From positions 1-64,000 of the forward strand of contig NZ_JAROCY010000010.1 of the NCBI RefSeq assembly GCF_029436685.1: a stretch of 64,000 nucleotides of DNA, read 5' to 3'. The DNA comes from Novosphingobium cyanobacteriorum (GTDB lineage Bacteria; Pseudomonadota; Alphaproteobacteria; Sphingomonadales; Sphingomonadaceae). The translations under genes and the position numbers were made by a program. Shown here piece after piece: positions 33,702 to 42,852 of the stretch; the stretch's first letter is position 1; each line of letters starts with the position of its first letter. A model generated the notes under the pieces. That model was not told the origin of the DNA. It saw only the letters and a program-made list of their open reading frames with translations, and made no database searches.

Positions 33702-35335
33702 GCAGGCTGGCCGACCAGATCCAGCGCCAGCGCCTCGGCCACCTTGATGCCATCCACCGCGGCGGAAAGGATGCCACCGGCATAGCCCGCGCCTTCGCCC
33801 GCAGGGTAAAGCCCGCGGGTGTTCACGCTCTGGCAGTCAGGTCCGCGGCGAATGCGCACCGGGCTGGAGGTGCGGGTTTCCACCCCGGTCATGATCACGT
33901 CCGGATGATCGTATCCCGGCACCTGCCGCCCGAACACAGGCAGCGCCTCACGCAGGGATTCGATCACATAGTCGGGCAGGCAGCGGTTGAGGTCGGTCAG
34001 CGTCACGCCCGGCTGGTAGGACGGGACCACCGATCCGAAATCGCCCTCAGAAGCGCGGCCCGCCACCAGATCGCCCAGCTTCTGCCCTGGCGCGCGATAG
34101 TTCGATCCGCCGGCGGTGAAGGCCAGGCTTTCCCACTTGCGCTGAAAGTCCACGCCCGCCAGCGGCCCGCCCGGATAATCGCGCGAAGGGTCGATATCGA
34201 CCACGAGGCCGGAATTGGCGTTGAATTCCGCGCGGGAATACTGGCTCATGCCGTTGGTGACCACGCGGCCTTCCTCACTGGTGGCGGCAACCACGCGCCC
34301 ACCCGGGCACATGCAGAACGAATAGACGGTGCGCCCGGTGGACTTCGCCTGATGCGAAAGGGCATAGGCGGCGGGCCCGAGGATCTTGTTGCCGGCAAAG
34401 GGGCCATAGCGGGCCGTGTCGATCCACCCTTGCGGGTGTTCGATGCGCACGCCGATGGCGAAGGGCTTGGCCTCCACATGCACGCCGCGATCGTGCAGAA
34501 CCTGGAAGGTGTCACGCGCGGAATGGCCCACCGCCATCACCACATGGCTGGCGGGCAGGAATTCGCCGTTGGACAGGTGCAGGCCCTTCAGACGGCGCTC
34601 GCCCTCGCGCTCCTCCACCTCGAAATCGTCGACCCGCGTGCCGAAGCGATATTCACCGCCCAGGCTTTCGATGGTCTCTCGGATCGACATCACCATGGTG
34701 ACGAGGCGGAAGGTGCCGATGTGCGGGTGCGCTTCGGTGAGGATGTCATCCGGTGCGCCGGCCTTCACGAATTCCACCAGCACCTTGCGGCCCAGATGGC
34801 GCGGGTCCTTGATCCGGCTGTAGAGCTTGCCATCCGAAAAGGTGCCGGCGCCGCCTTCGCCGAACTGCACGTTGGATTCGGGGGTCAGCACCGAACGGCG
34901 CCACAGGCCCCAGGTGTCCTTGGTCCGTTCGCGCACGGCCTTGCCGCGTTCGATGATGATCGGGCGAAAGCCCATCTGCGCCAGGATCAGCGCTGCCAGC
35001 AGCCCGCAGGGGCCCGCGCCGATCACCACTGGCCGCTGCCCCTGCCAGCCGTCGGGTGCGGTTACGGGAGGGCGATAGGTGGTGTCCGGCGCCGGGCGCA
35101 CATGCTGGTCATCGGCATGGCGGGCGAGCACGGCGGCTTCATCGCGCACCGTGGCGTCGATGGCGTAGACCAGCTTGATCGCGTTCTTCTTGCGCGCATC
35201 GTTGCCGCGCCGCGCCACGGCATAGCGGACAAGGTCGCCCGCCGGAATTTCGAGCCGTTCGCAGATGGCGGCGTCGAGATCTTCCGGGGCGTGGTCCAGC
35301 GGAAGCTTGAGTTCTGTAAGGCGAAGCATGCGCAT
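33698..35335 (-). CDS. FAD-dependent oxidoreductase, COG2509 type
   Basis: A 545-residue flavoprotein. After an N-terminal helper domain (LTELKLPLDHAPEDLDAAIC) the FAD motif RPVVIGAGPCGLLAALILAQ appears near residue 100. WRRSVLTPESNVQFGEGGAG and TFSDGKLYSRIKDPRH are signatures of this uncharacterised family. The C-terminal GLYPAGEGAGYAGGILSAA closes the FAD site. It is conserved in many bacteria without a firmly assigned substrate. ATG 35335 and an ATG two codons later are both possible starts. It overlaps the Gfo/Idh gene by 4 nt, so the two oxidoreductases are made together. Confidence 0.9.
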   Translation of the reverse strand: MRMLRLTELKLPLDHAPEDLDAAICERLEIPAGDLVRYAVARRGNDARKKNAIKLVYAIDATVRDEAAVLARHADDQHVRPAPDTTYRPPVTAPDGWQGQRPVVIGAGPCGLLAALILAQMGFRPIIIERGKAVRERTKDTWGLWRRSVLTPESNVQFGEGGAGTFSDGKLYSRIKDPRHLGRKVLVEFVKAGAPDDILTEAHPHIGTFRLVTMVMSIRETIESLGGEYRFGTRVDDFEVEEREGERRLKGLHLSNGEFLPASHVVMAVGHSARDTFQVLHDRGVHVEAKPFAIGVRIEHPQGWIDTARYGPFAGNKILGPAAYALSHQAKSTGRTVYSFCMCPGGRVVAATSEEGRVVTNGMSQYSRAEFNANSGLVVDIDPSRDYPGGPLAGVDFQRKWESLAFTAGGSNYRAPGQKLGDLVAGRASEGDFGSVVPSYQPGVTLTDLNRCLPDYVIESLREALPVFGRQVPGYDHPDVIMTGVETRTSSPVRIRRGPDCQSVNTRGLYPAGEGAGYAGGILSAAVDGIKVAEALALDLVGQPA

Positions 35336-35381
35336 CCCCTAGCCGCAGCGGATGGCAAGGGGAAGGCAGGGAAAGGGCAGG

Positions 35382-35699
35382 CTAGATCAGGCGCCCGCGC
35401 ACCACGGCTTCCAGCACGGCGGGATGCAGTGGTTCCGCAAATTCGCAGCCGGCCTGGAATCGTTCAGCCCAGACGACATTGGCGCGGCGCGGTTCAAGCC
35501 CGGGCAGCGTGATCCACACCGTGTCCCCCACCCTGAAACGCTCCATTCCGGACAGACGCAGGCCATGGCAGGACAGGTCGATCGTCTGTGCGGCGAGGCG
35601 GACAATGCGGCGGCGGTACTTGATGCGCACGCCAAGGCGGTTGCGTTCCGACCGCCTTTCCGCGCTGCCATGCCTGCCGGAGATGATGGCCGTTGCCAT
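35382..35699 (-). CDS. PilZ domain protein
   Basis: 105 residues. An arginine-rich N-terminal segment (AERRSERNRLGVRIKYRRR) corresponds to the c-di-GMP-binding arginines. TIDLSCHGLRLSG matches the DxSxxG motif, and the rest is the short PilZ barrel (RVGDTVWITLPGLEPRRANV). A single-domain c-di-GMP receptor is likely. It lies upstream of the FAD-protein gene on the same strand, with a 46-bp gap. Confidence 0.88.
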   Translation of the reverse strand: MATAIISGRHGSAERRSERNRLGVRIKYRRRIVRLAAQTIDLSCHGLRLSGMERFRVGDTVWITLPGLEPRRANVVWAERFQAGCEFAEPLHPAVLEAVVRGRLI

Positions 35700-35851
35700 T
35701 GCCTGCCCGTTCGAATTACGTTCGAAACGGTTTTAATGCCGAACCTCCTACCAAGGCCTTAACAAACGAATGCTGCCCTTCCGGGCAGATAGGCGTTTGA
35801 CTCCGCGCGCAACGACACGAAATTGGCGGCAAAGTTCATAAAGGATCAAGC

Positions 35852-37078
35852 ATGCGTCCATCTGCCGCATTGACCGCCGCCTGCACCCTTGCGCTGCTTT
35901 TGGGTGCCGCTTCGGCAGATGCCCGGCAGGCGCGCAAGGTGGGACGCGGGGCCTCGCTCCACCAGGGTCTGCTGATGCTGGACACGCATCTCGATACCCC
36001 CGCTTCGCTGGCGCTGCCCGGCTGGTCGATCATGGCGGCGCATGACGTCAAGACGGACTATACCCAGGTGGACCTGCCGCGGATGAAGCGCGGCGGGCTG
36101 GATGGCGGGTTCTGGGCGATCTACACGCCACAGGGGCCGCTTGATGCCGTGTCCACCCGCAAGGCGCGCGATTATGCACTGATGCGGGCAAGCGCGATCC
36201 GCGAGATGGTGGCCGCGCATCCGGAAAGCTTTGCCCTGGCGGATCGCGCGGCCGATGCGGCGCGGATAAAGGCGCAGGGCCGGCGGGTGGTGTACTTGTC
36301 CATCGAGAACGCCTGGCCATTGGGCGATGACCCCACGCTGCTGCAGGCCTTCCATGCCATGGGCGTGCGCATGGCGGGCTTTGCGCATTTCCGCGCCAAC
36401 CAGTTTGCCGACAGTTCAACCGATGCGGAAAAGTGGGGCGGCCTCAGCCCCGCAGGCATCCAGTTGCTGGCGGAAATGAACCGGCTGGGCGTGGTGCCCG
36501 ATCTCTCGCACAGCTCGGACAAGGCACTGGACGAAGCGCTGCGCCTGTCGAAAAGCCCGATCATCCTGTCGCATTCGGGATGCAGGGCGGTGTTCGACCA
36601 CCCCCGCAACATCGATGACTCCCACCTGCGCGCGCTGGCGGCGAAGGGCGGGGTCATCCAGATCAATTCGGTCTATGTGAAGGCCCACGCCAGGAATCCG
36701 GAGCGGGAGGCCGCGACCAAGGCACTGGAAGAGAAGTATCCCGAAGATCGCAGGCTGACCCTGGCGGAATACGCTGCCATGCTGGCAGAAAAGCGCGCGA
36801 TCGACCGCCGCTTCCCAGAGCGGGACCGGGCGACGTTCGACGACGTGATGGCCAACCTGCTCCACGCCATCAAGGTGGCGGGCGTGGACCACGTGGGCAT
36901 CGGGCTGGACTGGGACGGCGGCGGCGGTGTGGCGGGACTGGAAGACGTGGCCGACCTGCCGAGGATCACCGCCGCCCTGCTGAAGGCGGGCTACAGCAGG
37001 GCAGACGTGCAGAAGATCTGGAGCGGAAACGTGCTGCGCGTGCTGGCGGCGGCAGAGGCCGCTGCGGGAAAATCCTAG
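35852..37078 (+). CDS. Membrane dipeptidase (M19 family), exported
   Basis: A 408-residue zinc dipeptidase. The signal peptide is residues 1 to about 25 (LTAACTLALLLGAASADARQ), so it acts in the periplasm or on the membrane. The binuclear zinc site starts with MLDTHLDTPAS (His46, Asp48) and continues with the Glu in YLSIENAWPL and the His residues in VPDLSHSS and IILSHSGCRAVFDHPRN. The C-terminal VGIGLDWDGGGGVAGLEDV and WSGNVLRVL are typical. It hydrolyses dipeptides, possibly including D-amino-acid-containing ones. Its stop codon overlaps the convergent Ppx gene by 4 bp. Confidence 0.93.
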   Translation: MRPSAALTAACTLALLLGAASADARQARKVGRGASLHQGLLMLDTHLDTPASLALPGWSIMAAHDVKTDYTQVDLPRMKRGGLDGGFWAIYTPQGPLDAVSTRKARDYALMRASAIREMVAAHPESFALADRAADAARIKAQGRRVVYLSIENAWPLGDDPTLLQAFHAMGVRMAGFAHFRANQFADSSTDAEKWGGLSPAGIQLLAEMNRLGVVPDLSHSSDKALDEALRLSKSPIILSHSGCRAVFDHPRNIDDSHLRALAAKGGVIQINSVYVKAHARNPEREAATKALEEKYPEDRRLTLAEYAAMLAEKRAIDRRFPERDRATFDDVMANLLHAIKVAGVDHVGIGLDWDGGGGVAGLEDVADLPRITAALLKAGYSRADVQKIWSGNVLRVLAAAEAAAGKS

Positions 37079-38550
37079 GCCACTTCGCTGCGCAGGCCCA
37101 AGTGGGTGGCCAGCGCCTTCAGGTCTCGCTCAACGCCTTCGTTCACCAGCGTGGACAGGTGCGGCTGCACCGTCAGCACCAGTGCGCCATCCTGTCTGGA
37201 CAGCGCGCTGCCTGAAAGGCCATCGGTCGTGGCCCCACTGAACCGGCGGCAAAGCCGCGTGGCGAGGCCCCAGGCCTGCGCCTCGCGCAGTTGCCCCGCG
37301 CTGATCAGGCGCTCGAACTCTGGCGGGGTTTCCAACCGGCCGGCATTGGCGATCATGGCGGCGGCCAGCATGCCCCGATCGCGCGCGTTGGCGCCTACCC
37401 AGCGCTTGCGCAGCGCCCAGTCGCGGGCCAGGTCCGCCCGCAGGTTGGGCTCCACCGTGGCCGAGGCGAGGCAGAGCATCGTCGCCGAAAGCCGCAGCCG
37501 TTCGCGCCGTTCCGATCCGTCGGCCAGGCTGGCGGCAGATGTCCATCCGGTGACCATCGCGGCGGTCTGCGATGATATGCCATAGTCTGCCGCAAAGGCC
37601 GCCGCGCCCGCCACCAGCGGGTCTTGCCCCAGCACCAGTTCCGGCATGCCTTCGCACAGCAGCCCTTCGCGCAGGCCCCAGGCCGAAAACACCAGCCGCG
37701 CGGGCTGCAGCTTGCGGATCAGCACGCCCAGCAGCGCTGCCGTGTCGGGCAAGGCGGCAAGGCGGCTGCCCGATACGCCGAACAGGGGCGGCAAGGTTTC
37801 CGGCTTGCGCTTCGCCAGCGCCGCAGCAATGCGCGCGGCATCGGTGGCGGCAAGTTCGAAGCCATGTGGATCGTCCACCGGCCATTCCAGCTTGGCCATG
37901 GCAAAGCGGGCAAAGGCGCGCAGCGATCCGCCCACCAGATAAAGCGTCTGCCCCTGCTCGAACTGCCAGTCCGCCTTGGCCAGCGCATTTGCGATGGACT
38001 GCGAGAACGCCCGCTCGCCGGCTGCGCGCATGGCGGGCAGGCGCAGGGTGCCCAGCGGCAGCGAAACGCCGTGGGTGCAGCCGTCCGGCGTCGCGTCGAT
38101 CAGCTCAAGGCTGCCGCCCCCCAGATCGCCGACGATGCCCTTGGCCCGCGGAAAGGCGCCCAGCACGCCGTGCGCAGAGGTCAGCGCCTCGCCCTCGCCG
38201 GACAGCAGGCGCGGGGCAAAGCCCATCGCGCGTACCTTGTCGAGAAAGGCCTCGCCATTGCGCGCATCGCGCACGGCCGCGGTCGCCACCACTTCCACCT
38301 GCTCCACGCCTTTCAGCGACAGCAGCGTGCGATAGCGGGCGAGGGCGGCCAGCGCCTGTCCGCTCGCCTTGCCGGTCAGCAGCCCGGTTTCGGCCACGCC
38401 CTTGCCCAGCCGCGCGGTCACCTTTTCATTGTGCAGCACCTCGGGCGCGCGGCGCGGGCCGCCATAGATCACCATGCGCACGGTGTTCGACCCGATGTCG
38501 ATGATCGCCCGCGTTTCCGTGGCGGCTTTGCGGCGGTCCTTCACACTCAT
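37075..38550 (-). CDS. ppx: Ppx/GppA phosphatase family protein (exopolyphosphatase)
   Basis: A 491-residue ASKHA-fold phosphatase. The phosphate-1 motif is IIDIGSNTVRMVIY (residues about 16-29); VEVVATAAVRDARNGEAFL and GIVGDLGGGSLELI (phosphate-2) follow. A C-terminal helical HD-like part covers about residues 300-490. It releases phosphate from polyphosphate or hydrolyses pppGpp; which one cannot be told from sequence. It lies 24 bp downstream of polyphosphate kinase on the same strand, which favours exopolyphosphatase. Confidence 0.92.
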   Translation of the reverse strand: MSVKDRRKAATETRAIIDIGSNTVRMVIYGGPRRAPEVLHNEKVTARLGKGVAETGLLTGKASGQALAALARYRTLLSLKGVEQVEVVATAAVRDARNGEAFLDKVRAMGFAPRLLSGEGEALTSAHGVLGAFPRAKGIVGDLGGGSLELIDATPDGCTHGVSLPLGTLRLPAMRAAGERAFSQSIANALAKADWQFEQGQTLYLVGGSLRAFARFAMAKLEWPVDDPHGFELAATDAARIAAALAKRKPETLPPLFGVSGSRLAALPDTAALLGVLIRKLQPARLVFSAWGLREGLLCEGMPELVLGQDPLVAGAAAFAADYGISSQTAAMVTGWTSAASLADGSERRERLRLSATMLCLASATVEPNLRADLARDWALRKRWVGANARDRGMLAAAMIANAGRLETPPEFERLISAGQLREAQAWGLATRLCRRFSGATTDGLSGSALSRQDGALVLTVQPHLSTLVNEGVERDLKALATHLGLRSEVA

Positions 38551-38574
38551 GGTTCGGGTCTTGGGTCTCGCAAA

Positions 38575-40797
38575 TCAGGCCCGCGTGGCGCCGCCCCGCC
38601 GCAGGGCGAGCTTGGGCACCTTGCGGCCCTTGGTCAGTGCCGCGCCACGCCCGGAAAGGGAAGGGTTGGTCATGAAGTAGCGGTGGACATTGAACGGTTT
38701 CGGCCCGTGATCGGTCCGTTGATAGGTGCCGTCTGCGTCCAGCTTCCACGATTGCTCGGTGTCGATCAGGTTGGCCAGCATCACCTGGTCCAGAACCTGG
38801 TCATGCACCGTCTTGTTCCGGATCGGCACCAGCACTTCCACCCGCCGGTCGAGATTCCGGGTCATTCCGTCGGCAGACGAGATGAACACCCGCGCCCGTC
38901 GGTTGGGCAGCTCGCCGCCATTGCCGAAGGCCCAGATGCGGCTGTGCTCCAGAAAGCGCCCGATGATCGACTTGACCGTGATCCGCTCTGAAATGCCTTC
39001 CACGCCCGGCCGCAGGCAGCAGATGCCGCGCACCACCAGGCTGATCTCCACCCCTGCCGCGCTCGCGGCATAGAGCCGGTTGATCAGCTGGCTGTCGGTC
39101 AGCGAATTGAGCTTGGCCCAGATCTGCGCCGGCTTGCCCGCCTTGGCGAAGGCGATCTCGCGCTCGATGCATTCATAAAGCTTCGCCCGCACCCCCACCG
39201 GAGAGATCGAGAGCACCTCGGTCGCCTTTGGTTCGATATAGCCGGTGATGAAGTTGAACAGCAGCCCGGCATCGCGGCCAAAGCGCGGATCGGCGGTGAA
39301 GAAGCTGAGGTCGGTATAGATCCGCGCGGTTACCGGGTGATAGTTGCCCGTGCCGAAGTGGCAGTATGTGCGGTATCCCTCGCCCTCGCGCCGCACCACC
39401 ATGCTCACCTTGGCGTGGGTCTTCCAGTCGACGAAGCCATAGATCACCTGAACCCCGGCGCGCTCAAGCTGACTCGCCCACATCAGGTTCTGCTCTTCGT
39501 CGAAGCGCGCCTTCAGCTCGACCACGGCGGTGACAGACTTGCCCGCCTCCGCCGCCGCGATCAGCGCCGCGATCACCGCCGATTGCTTGCCTGCGCGATA
39601 CAGCGTCTGCTTGATCGCGATCACGTCGGGATCGCTCGCCGCCTGGCGCAGGAAGTCGATCACCACGTCGAAGCTTTCGAACGGGTGGTGGATCACGATG
39701 TCCTTTTCGCGGATGGCGGCAAAGCAGTCGCCATTGTGCTCCAGGATGCGTTCGGGATAGCGCGGGTTATAGGGCTCGAACTTCAGCTCGGGCCGCTTCT
39801 CGTCCACCACGGTGGCCAGCCCGCTCATCGCCAGCTGCCCGCGTGACTTGATCACCAGCGCGTGGTCCAGCCGCAGGTGCGTGCGCAGCAGGTCTTCCGC
39901 CGCCGGGTCGAAATCGTCCTGCAGCTGCAGCAGGATCACCCGCCCGCGCCGCCGCCGCTGGATCGCGGTGCGGAAATAGCGGACGAGGTCCTCGGCATCT
40001 TCCTCGATCTCGATATCGCTGTCGCGCAGCAGGCGGAACACGCCGCTGCCGTGGATGCGGAAGCCGGGAAAGATGCGCGAAGCCTTGCGCCGCACCAGGT
40101 CCTCTATGGCGATCCAGCACGCCGCCTCGCCCGGCAGCCGCACGAAGCGGGGCAGGGCGGGCGGGATCAGGATCATCTCGTGCACCTGCGCCCCGTCGGA
40201 CGCGCGCACCATCGAGAACAGGATGCCCGTGCCCTGGTTGGCGATGAACGGGAAGGGATGCGCCGGGTCGATCGCCTGCGGGGTCAGCGCCGGCATCACG
40301 TGCTCGTCGAAATAGTCGCCCAGCCAGTCGGCCTCGTTCTTTTCCAGCTTGCGGTTGCCGATCAGGCGGATGCCCGCATCGTCGAGCAGGCGGGTCAGCC
40401 CGGTCAGCACCTCGTGCTGGCGATGCACCAGCTGCTCGATCCCGGCATAGATGCGCTGCAGCTGCTGCGAAGGCGTCAGCCCGTCGATCGAGTTCTCGTC
40501 GATCCCGCGCCGCACCTGCCCGGCAAGGCCGGCCACGCGCACCATCATGAACTCGTCGAGGTTGCTGCCCGAAATCGACAGGAACCGCAGCCGCTCCAGC
40601 AGCGGATAGGTCTCGTTCCGCGCCTCCTCCAGCACCCGGTGGTTGAACGCCAGCCAGCTCATCTCGCGGTTGAAATAGCGCTCTGCTGGCGGCAGCGCCT
40701 GTTCGGGGCCGGGCACCGTCGGCGGCGCGATGGACTTCACGCCCGCAGGCGTCGCTCCCTTAAGCCCGGCGCTGCGATCCCCTGCATCTGCGGGCAT
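38575..40797 (-). CDS. ppk1: Polyphosphate kinase 1
   Basis: A 740-residue enzyme that polymerises ATP gamma-phosphate into polyphosphate. The N-terminal domain has YFNREMSWLAFNHRVLEEA and ISGSNLDEFMMVRVAGL. The catalytic core carries VDWKTHAKVSMVVRR, with the phosphorylated His, and HFGTGNYHPVTARIYTDL. The C-terminal domain has SSADGMTRNLDRRVEVLVPI. A family-typical length and all blocks are present, so it should be active. With the downstream ppx it forms a polyphosphate synthesis/degradation operon; the Pit importer gene about 7 kb away supplies phosphate. Confidence 0.96.
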   Translation of the reverse strand: MPADAGDRSAGLKGATPAGVKSIAPPTVPGPEQALPPAERYFNREMSWLAFNHRVLEEARNETYPLLERLRFLSISGSNLDEFMMVRVAGLAGQVRRGIDENSIDGLTPSQQLQRIYAGIEQLVHRQHEVLTGLTRLLDDAGIRLIGNRKLEKNEADWLGDYFDEHVMPALTPQAIDPAHPFPFIANQGTGILFSMVRASDGAQVHEMILIPPALPRFVRLPGEAACWIAIEDLVRRKASRIFPGFRIHGSGVFRLLRDSDIEIEEDAEDLVRYFRTAIQRRRRGRVILLQLQDDFDPAAEDLLRTHLRLDHALVIKSRGQLAMSGLATVVDEKRPELKFEPYNPRYPERILEHNGDCFAAIREKDIVIHHPFESFDVVIDFLRQAASDPDVIAIKQTLYRAGKQSAVIAALIAAAEAGKSVTAVVELKARFDEEQNLMWASQLERAGVQVIYGFVDWKTHAKVSMVVRREGEGYRTYCHFGTGNYHPVTARIYTDLSFFTADPRFGRDAGLLFNFITGYIEPKATEVLSISPVGVRAKLYECIEREIAFAKAGKPAQIWAKLNSLTDSQLINRLYAASAAGVEISLVVRGICCLRPGVEGISERITVKSIIGRFLEHSRIWAFGNGGELPNRRARVFISSADGMTRNLDRRVEVLVPIRNKTVHDQVLDQVMLANLIDTEQSWKLDADGTYQRTDHGPKPFNVHRYFMTNPSLSGRGAALTKGRKVPKLALRRGGATRA

Positions 40798-41053
40798 GTC
40801 GGTCTTCCCTGTCCTTTCGGCGCGTCCGCCACTCGTGCCGGACCCATGTGGCCCGTGTGTTACACAAGTGTTTCATTTGTTTCACTGCACCCGATTTCCC
40901 GCTCTTGGCAAGCAGGGGGAGTGCTTGGCGGCAACCTTTTGGAATTCGGGGGGGCGGGCGACTTGTGTGGCGGAGAGCAACCGAGATTGGTGGACAGCTA
41001 TCCGTCTGCCGGCCGTCGTTAAATGATCGCAAACGAGCAATAGACACGGCGCA

Positions 41054-41584
41054 CTACGTGAAATCCAACGGATAGATCGAAATGCCACAGTGGCGACAAA
41101 TAAACTTGTAGACTGCCGGGTTTCCACCCTCTTGGTACCCGCGCAGAAGTGACTGCCATTGGTCAAAGCTCAATCGGACGCGATCAAGATGATCGGCCAG
41201 TTCTTTCCCGGTCAAGCTAGCAATTTCATCACTTTTCGCATCGCCGTGAAACTCGCATGAATCCCCGCAATGCGACGCCCACTCCTCCTGTTGCCAGGAA
41301 TTATAACCAGGAGTGCGCTTCGAAACCTCTTCTACGATGTTATTGGCAATTCCAGTTTTTTTAAGCGGAAAGGGGTCGGAAAATTCGCCATCGTATTTGT
41401 GCGATGCTTTGCCGCTAGAAATGCACCAAGGGCATAACTTCGGCTTTGGTCTTTGCGTGCTGTAAAAAGAGGCCGTGTACTCAAAACCGCGCATCAATCC
41501 GCAGCAATCACATGCCTCCGTGCTCGGCGAGATAGACCCAGTCGAAAGCGGGGCGGGGTGATATCGGAACTTCGGCAACTCCAT
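41054..41584 (-). CDS. CbrC family protein (UPF0167)
   Basis: 176 residues. The family pattern is visible: FRYHPAPLSTGSI, a CDCCG cysteine cluster, LCPWCISSGKASHKYDGEFS and the GYNSWQQEEWASHCGD block, and a C-terminal FICRHCGISIYPLDF. The cysteine pairs probably bind zinc. Members include E. coli CbrC, linked to colicin E2 tolerance; the molecular function is unknown. ATG 41584 is chosen as the family start. The G+C content is clearly lower than in the flanking genes, and the surrounding non-coding sequence is also irregular, suggesting horizontal acquisition. Confidence 0.85.
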   Translation of the reverse strand: MELPKFRYHPAPLSTGSISPSTEACDCCGLMRGFEYTASFYSTQRPKPKLCPWCISSGKASHKYDGEFSDPFPLKKTGIANNIVEEVSKRTPGYNSWQQEEWASHCGDSCEFHGDAKSDEIASLTGKELADHLDRVRLSFDQWQSLLRGYQEGGNPAVYKFICRHCGISIYPLDFT

Positions 41585-41644
41585 CGGACGCATGTTACTA
41601 GCCCATCGGACGACCGCAAGTGGGCGCAAGCAGCCACCCCGAAC

Positions 41645-42427
41645 TCACCCCTCAACCCGCGCCACCCGCACCTGCTGCCGGTTCAGCGTGGCCTGCCCGA
41701 AGATCGTCAGGAAGCTGATGTCGGTGGCGTCACGCCCCACGCCGATGCGCACGATGCCTTCGGGGGAGGCAAGGCCGGTGGGGTCCACCAGGTGCCAGCT
41801 CCCGGCCAGCCACACTTCGACCACCGCGTGGAAATCCTGCGGCTTCAGCCCCCAGGCATAGGCGCCGATCATGCGCGCGGGCACGCCGGCGGCGCGCGCC
41901 ATCGCGGTCAGCAGGTGGGCGAAATCCCGGCACACGCCGCGCCCCGATACGAAGGTGTCCACCGCCGTGGTGCTCACGTTGCTCGATCCCGGCACATAGT
42001 CCACGTGCCCGCCGATCCAGTCGGTGATCGCGTGGATGGCGTCGCCGCCGTTCAGGTGGCCGAATTCCCGGCCCACGAACGTCTCCAGCCGGTCCGCCTC
42101 GCAATAGCGGCTGGGAAACAGGTAGGGCACCACCAGCGGCGGCAGGTCGTGCAGCCTGTCGGTGGCCAGCCCCGGCAGCGGCACCACGGCGCGCTCCACA
42201 TCCACCGTCGCCGTATAATGCGCCGTCACCTGATCGCCGCCAAAGGCCCAGAACCGCCGCCCCAGGCTCTCCGCACCATCGATCGGCCGCATCACGTCGA
42301 CCCCGCCCATCACCAGGTCCTCGGCCACGATCACTTGGTCCGCCATCTGCGCCACCTCGATCGCGAACAGCAGATCGACCGGCGAGGCGAGGGTGTAGTT
42401 CAGTTCGGCGTCGATCGAGAGGCGCAT
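41645..42427 (-). CDS. Transglutaminase-like cysteine protease family protein
   Basis: 260 residues. A beta-rich N-terminal domain (MRLSIDAELNYTLASPVDLL) precedes a transglutaminase core with Cys166 (SGRGVCRDFAHLLTAMARAA), His200 (PQDFHAVVEVWL) and Asp215 (HLVDPTGLA), a complete catalytic triad. These cytoplasmic proteins are often annotated as transglutaminase-like peptidases; a peptidase or amidase reaction is expected but the substrate is unknown. ATG 42427 is used because the preceding 18 codons are not family-like. The gene stands alone, with a hairpin repeat upstream. Confidence 0.92.
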   Translation of the reverse strand: MRLSIDAELNYTLASPVDLLFAIEVAQMADQVIVAEDLVMGGVDVMRPIDGAESLGRRFWAFGGDQVTAHYTATVDVERAVVPLPGLATDRLHDLPPLVVPYLFPSRYCEADRLETFVGREFGHLNGGDAIHAITDWIGGHVDYVPGSSNVSTTAVDTFVSGRGVCRDFAHLLTAMARAAGVPARMIGAYAWGLKPQDFHAVVEVWLAGSWHLVDPTGLASPEGIVRIGVGRDATDISFLTIFGQATLNRQQVRVARVEG

Positions 42428-42852
42428 GGGGAATGTCTTTCGGTGGGAGGCAGCGGCTTCGGGAATCCGCAGGGGCGGCAACGGGCGCGATTGCGGTCGG
42501 TTCCGGCCTTTACCACCCGCACGCCCACCCCGCTGCGACTAACTTTCGTCTGCGGCTCAGTAAGTCTCGCTCCCCTCCCGCCTGCGGGAGGGGTTGGGGT
42601 GGGCATTGGAACATCACCTCCAAAAACTCTACTCAATTGGTCGACAAAAGCTTTCGCTTCGGCGCTGGCTCATTGTCTACTTTTCAGGTGGAGTTAACGA
42701 TCGCGCCCAATCGCAGCCCTGCCACGGATGGATTCGCCAACCGCGCAGCGCTGAAAGGGTGGCTTTAGGGGCGGATAGAACTCCTTAAATGTCTACCAGA
42801 TAAGTTGAGTATATCAGGCCGACGTCCCCGCGGACAAACAGGGAGTTGCACA
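42428..42852. other. Intergenic region upstream of the sulfate transport operon
   Basis: 425 bp without a convincing gene. It holds divergent promoters for the transglutaminase gene and the sulfate operon, and a GC-rich palindrome at 42572-42593. The AT-richer part near 42785-42820 is the likely promoter zone of the sulfate operon; no recognised CysB-type site was identified. Confidence 0.55.
42572..42593. repeat. GC-rich palindrome of the intergenic dispersed type
   Basis: CCCCTCCCG (42572-42580) and CGGGAGGGG (42585-42593) form a perfect 9-bp stem around CCTG, followed by TTGGGGTGGG. Elements with this CTCCC-loop-GGGAG plus TGGGGTGGG tail are familiar as dispersed intergenic repeats in high-G+C proteobacteria; only one copy is in this window. 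Confidence 0.6.

Noticed and set aside
33905-35512. A 535-codon open frame antisense to the FAD-dependent oxidoreductase
   Set aside because: The minus-strand protein has a complete FAD motif and operon overlap; the plus frame has none.
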